From NCBI GenBank assembly GCA_050013615.1, contig JBEKEX010000178.1:1-7590 (forward strand): a DNA stretch of 7,590 nt, read 5' to 3'. Position numbers and translations under genes: made by a program. Positions 6,552 through 7,590 of this stretch are shown in pieces (the first letter of the stretch is position 1; the number at the start of each line of letters is the position of its first letter). The notes under the pieces are model-generated. The model worked only from the letters and a program-made list of their open reading frames with translations. It was not told the DNA's origin and ran no database searches. The stretch is from JBEKEX01 sp050013615 (lineage in GTDB: Bacteria > Chloroflexota > Anaerolineae > Anaerolineales > Anaerolineaceae).

Positions 6552-6580
6552 ATTCTAGCCCGACCTTACTGCCGGGTCAA
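6552..6580 (-). promoter_or_regulatory. Sigma70-type promoter of the SHMT-GcvT operon
   Basis: TTGACC (6580-6575, minus strand), a 17-bp spacer and TAGAAT (6557-6552): five of six consensus bases in each box at optimal spacing. It begins only seven bases after the hydrolase stop codon at 6587, so the SHMT-GcvT/aminotransferase unit probably has its own promoter. The predicted start is near 6545. Confidence 0.65.
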
Positions 6581-6586
6581 GATGTG

Positions 6587-7275
6587 CTATTTTGTGGCTA
6601 ATTGTGCGTCGAGCCATCTTAATTCGTAGTCGAACACATCTTGTTTATCGGGCTCGTTATGTAGTTCGTGGTAGTGACCTTCCCACGTTTTGAATGTGGT
6701 GGTTTTAGGGGCTTTTTCGGCAAAAGCTGCCGAAGCTGCCGGGTTGACCAGGCGGTCGGCAGTGCCCACCATGAGCAGTAACGGCAGGGGGAACTCCGCC
6801 GCGTGCGCAATGACGTATTGTCCCTTGTCGAGCAATTCCATCCCCAACCGGGCCGAGATCACGCCATGGACAAGCGGGTCGGCATTATACGCTTTGGCAA
6901 CTTCGGGATCGCGTGATAGCCCGTTGCGATCCAGGTCGTTGGCCATCGAGAAGGTGGGGAAGATGACGTTCATGATCCGGCCCATCACCAGCTTGGCACC
7001 TTTCACGGGTTGTGCTGTTTCCAGGCCGGGGCTGGTTGCAATCACGCCTTTGATGGCGGGATGGCGCTTGAGGGCAAAATACAGGACCAGGCTGCCGCCC
7101 AGGCTGTGGCCATAAAGGAAGATCGGTTTTTCAGGGAAACGCTTGGCGGTCTCATCCAACAGATGTTGGATGTCATCACAAATGACATCATAAGATGGCG
7201 CGTGCCCGCGCTGGCCTTCCGAACGACCATGGCCAGGTTATCCGAGGTCTGCCATGCAAATTCCTGTTTACCCAT
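6587..7275 (-). pseudogene. Alpha/beta hydrolase (monoacylglycerol lipase-like), internally deleted
   Basis: A serine hydrolase of the monoacylglycerol lipase/lysophospholipase type, normally about 275-280 residues. The true start is well marked: AGGAGA at 7287-7282, ATG at 7275, then MGKQEFAWQTSDNL, a typical N-terminus for the family. The sequence then jumps, in another frame, to PGHGRSEGQRGH... from 7237, and stays open to the stop at 6587. Missing are roughly 45-60 codons, including the oxyanion-hole HG motif strand. The remaining part carries the nucleophile in YGHSLGG (Ser codon 7105-7103), the acid in VGTADRLV and the histidine in GHYHELHNEP, so the catalytic triad survives but the N-terminal fold does not. 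A TAA at 7240-7238 stops the frame just upstream of PGHGRS. As sequenced, no full-length product is possible. Restart at an internal TTG (7159) would give a 190-residue fragment that is unlikely to fold. Confidence 0.8.
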
Positions 7276-7349
7276 CTTATTTCTCCTGTATGCCTGGAAG
7301 TTGAGAGATTTAAACGCTTGAAACTCGGGCCTGGAAAATAACCCTTGTT

Positions 7350-7378
7350 AGTCTATCGCACCTCATCCATTTGCGCAA
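7350..7378 (-). promoter_or_regulatory. Weak promoter candidate for the hydrolase gene
   Basis: On the minus strand TTGCGC (7378-7373), a 17-bp spacer and TAGACT (7355-7350), about 75 bases before the hydrolase ATG. Position and spacing fit, but the boxes match consensus only partly (3 and 4 of 6). Confidence 0.25.
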
Positions 7379-7472
7379 GTCCATAGATTATTTTAGGGGA
7401 ATAAAGCGGCTGTCCCTTGTGTACTGTTCGACAAGGTAAGCTGTAATTGGGATGATGTAAATGGGATTTATT

Positions 7473-7481
7473 TGGTATATT
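7473..7481 (+). promoter_or_regulatory. Extended -10 promoter candidate for the right-edge gene
   Basis: TGG followed by TATATT (7476-7481) forms an extended -10 element, about 75 bases before the ATG at 7556. No good -35 box is found at the right distance. Confidence 0.28.
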
Positions 7482-7555
7482 AAAGCTATGAGGACACTTG
7501 TTTTTATATCAAAGCAACCAATCCAGACACAAGGGGTTTTAACGGTTAGGTATCA

Positions 7556-7590
7556 ATGGAACTGACTCCTTTATCTCCTGATGCACCTGA
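7556..7590 (+). CDS. Possible start of a rightward gene, cut by the window edge
   Basis: An ATG at 7556 opens a frame (MELTPLSPDAP) that is still open at the last base. The ribosome binding site is poor (GGTTAGGT a few bases upstream). Eleven residues do not allow a family call. The extended -10 candidate and intergenic spacing fit a gene start here, but it could be chance. Confidence 0.35.
   Translation, partial: MELTPLSPDAP

Larger units (their letters stand above)
7276..7555. other. Intergenic region between the hydrolase and a rightward gene
   Basis: No gene is recognisable in these 280 bases. The stretch holds the hydrolase ribosome binding site (7287-7282, AGGAGA on the minus strand), weak promoter candidates in both directions and a 9-bp inverted repeat, CCCTTGTGT (7414-7422) and ACACAAGGG (7527-7535). 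A further short inverted repeat, CCTTGT/ACAAGG, lies at 7415-7435. I see no RNA gene, IS end or attachment-site-like repeat. Confidence 0.5.

Noticed and set aside
6390..6629. Plus-strand frames across the SHMT leader (6263-6601 and 6390-6629)
   Set aside because: They overlap the SHMT 5' end, the promoter and the structured leader, lack ribosome binding sites and show no recognisable domain.
7042..7275. The 77-codon frame starting at 7275 as an intact small protein
   Set aside because: Its start signals are genuine, but only the first 14 or so residues look like the hydrolase family. The rest reads the hydrolase coding sequence out of frame, so it is a by-product of the deletion.

Overview
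The window reads like a chromosomal segment of a Chloroflexota bacterium, most probably Anaerolineae-like. This is inferred from protein style: a serine hydroxymethyltransferase joined to a glycine-cleavage T protein, a TGS-domain nucleoside kinase, a LysN-like aminotransferase and a monoacylglycerol-lipase-type hydrolase. No rRNA or tRNA is present to confirm it. I see no mobile element, CRISPR array, phage gene or integration site. This is a metabolic neighbourhood, and the points of interest are gene architecture, one regulatory leader and two broken reading frames.

Layout. Positions 1-328 are an AT-rich, apparently divergent intergenic region with candidate promoters in both directions. 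A rightward TGS/nucleoside-kinase gene (329-2044) follows. It converges on a leftward gene across a 34-bp gap filled by a perfect 11-bp hairpin (2050-2075). Leftward from about 6580 runs an operon: a consensus-like promoter (6552-6580), a leader of about 180 nt ending in a terminator-like hairpin with a competing antiterminator pairing, then the SHMT-GcvT gene (6366 to 3324), then 21 nt later the aminotransferase (3302 to 2079). Upstream of that promoter is a leftward alpha/beta hydrolase (7275 to 6587) whose 5' part has been lost internally. Positions 7276-7555 are non-coding, and a rightward gene may begin at 7556 and leave the window.

How the genes fit together. SHMT interconverts serine and glycine with 5,10-methylene-tetrahydrofolate. 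GcvT makes the same folate product from the aminomethyl-lipoyl H protein of the glycine cleavage system. Placing both on one chain would join the two enzymes that share this C1 intermediate. The adjacent aminotransferase adds amino-acid/2-oxoacid exchange to the same transcript. The partners GcvH and GcvP are not in the window.

Two genes are disrupted as sequenced. The SHMT-GcvT frame is broken by what looks like one extra base at 5547-5549. The hydrolase lacks roughly 45-60 codons between its N-terminus and its GHGRS motif. The first may be a sequencing or assembly indel; the second looks like a deletion. The most promising candidate for something undescribed is the leader RNA upstream of the SHMT-GcvT gene, which matches no riboswitch class I can recognise by eye.
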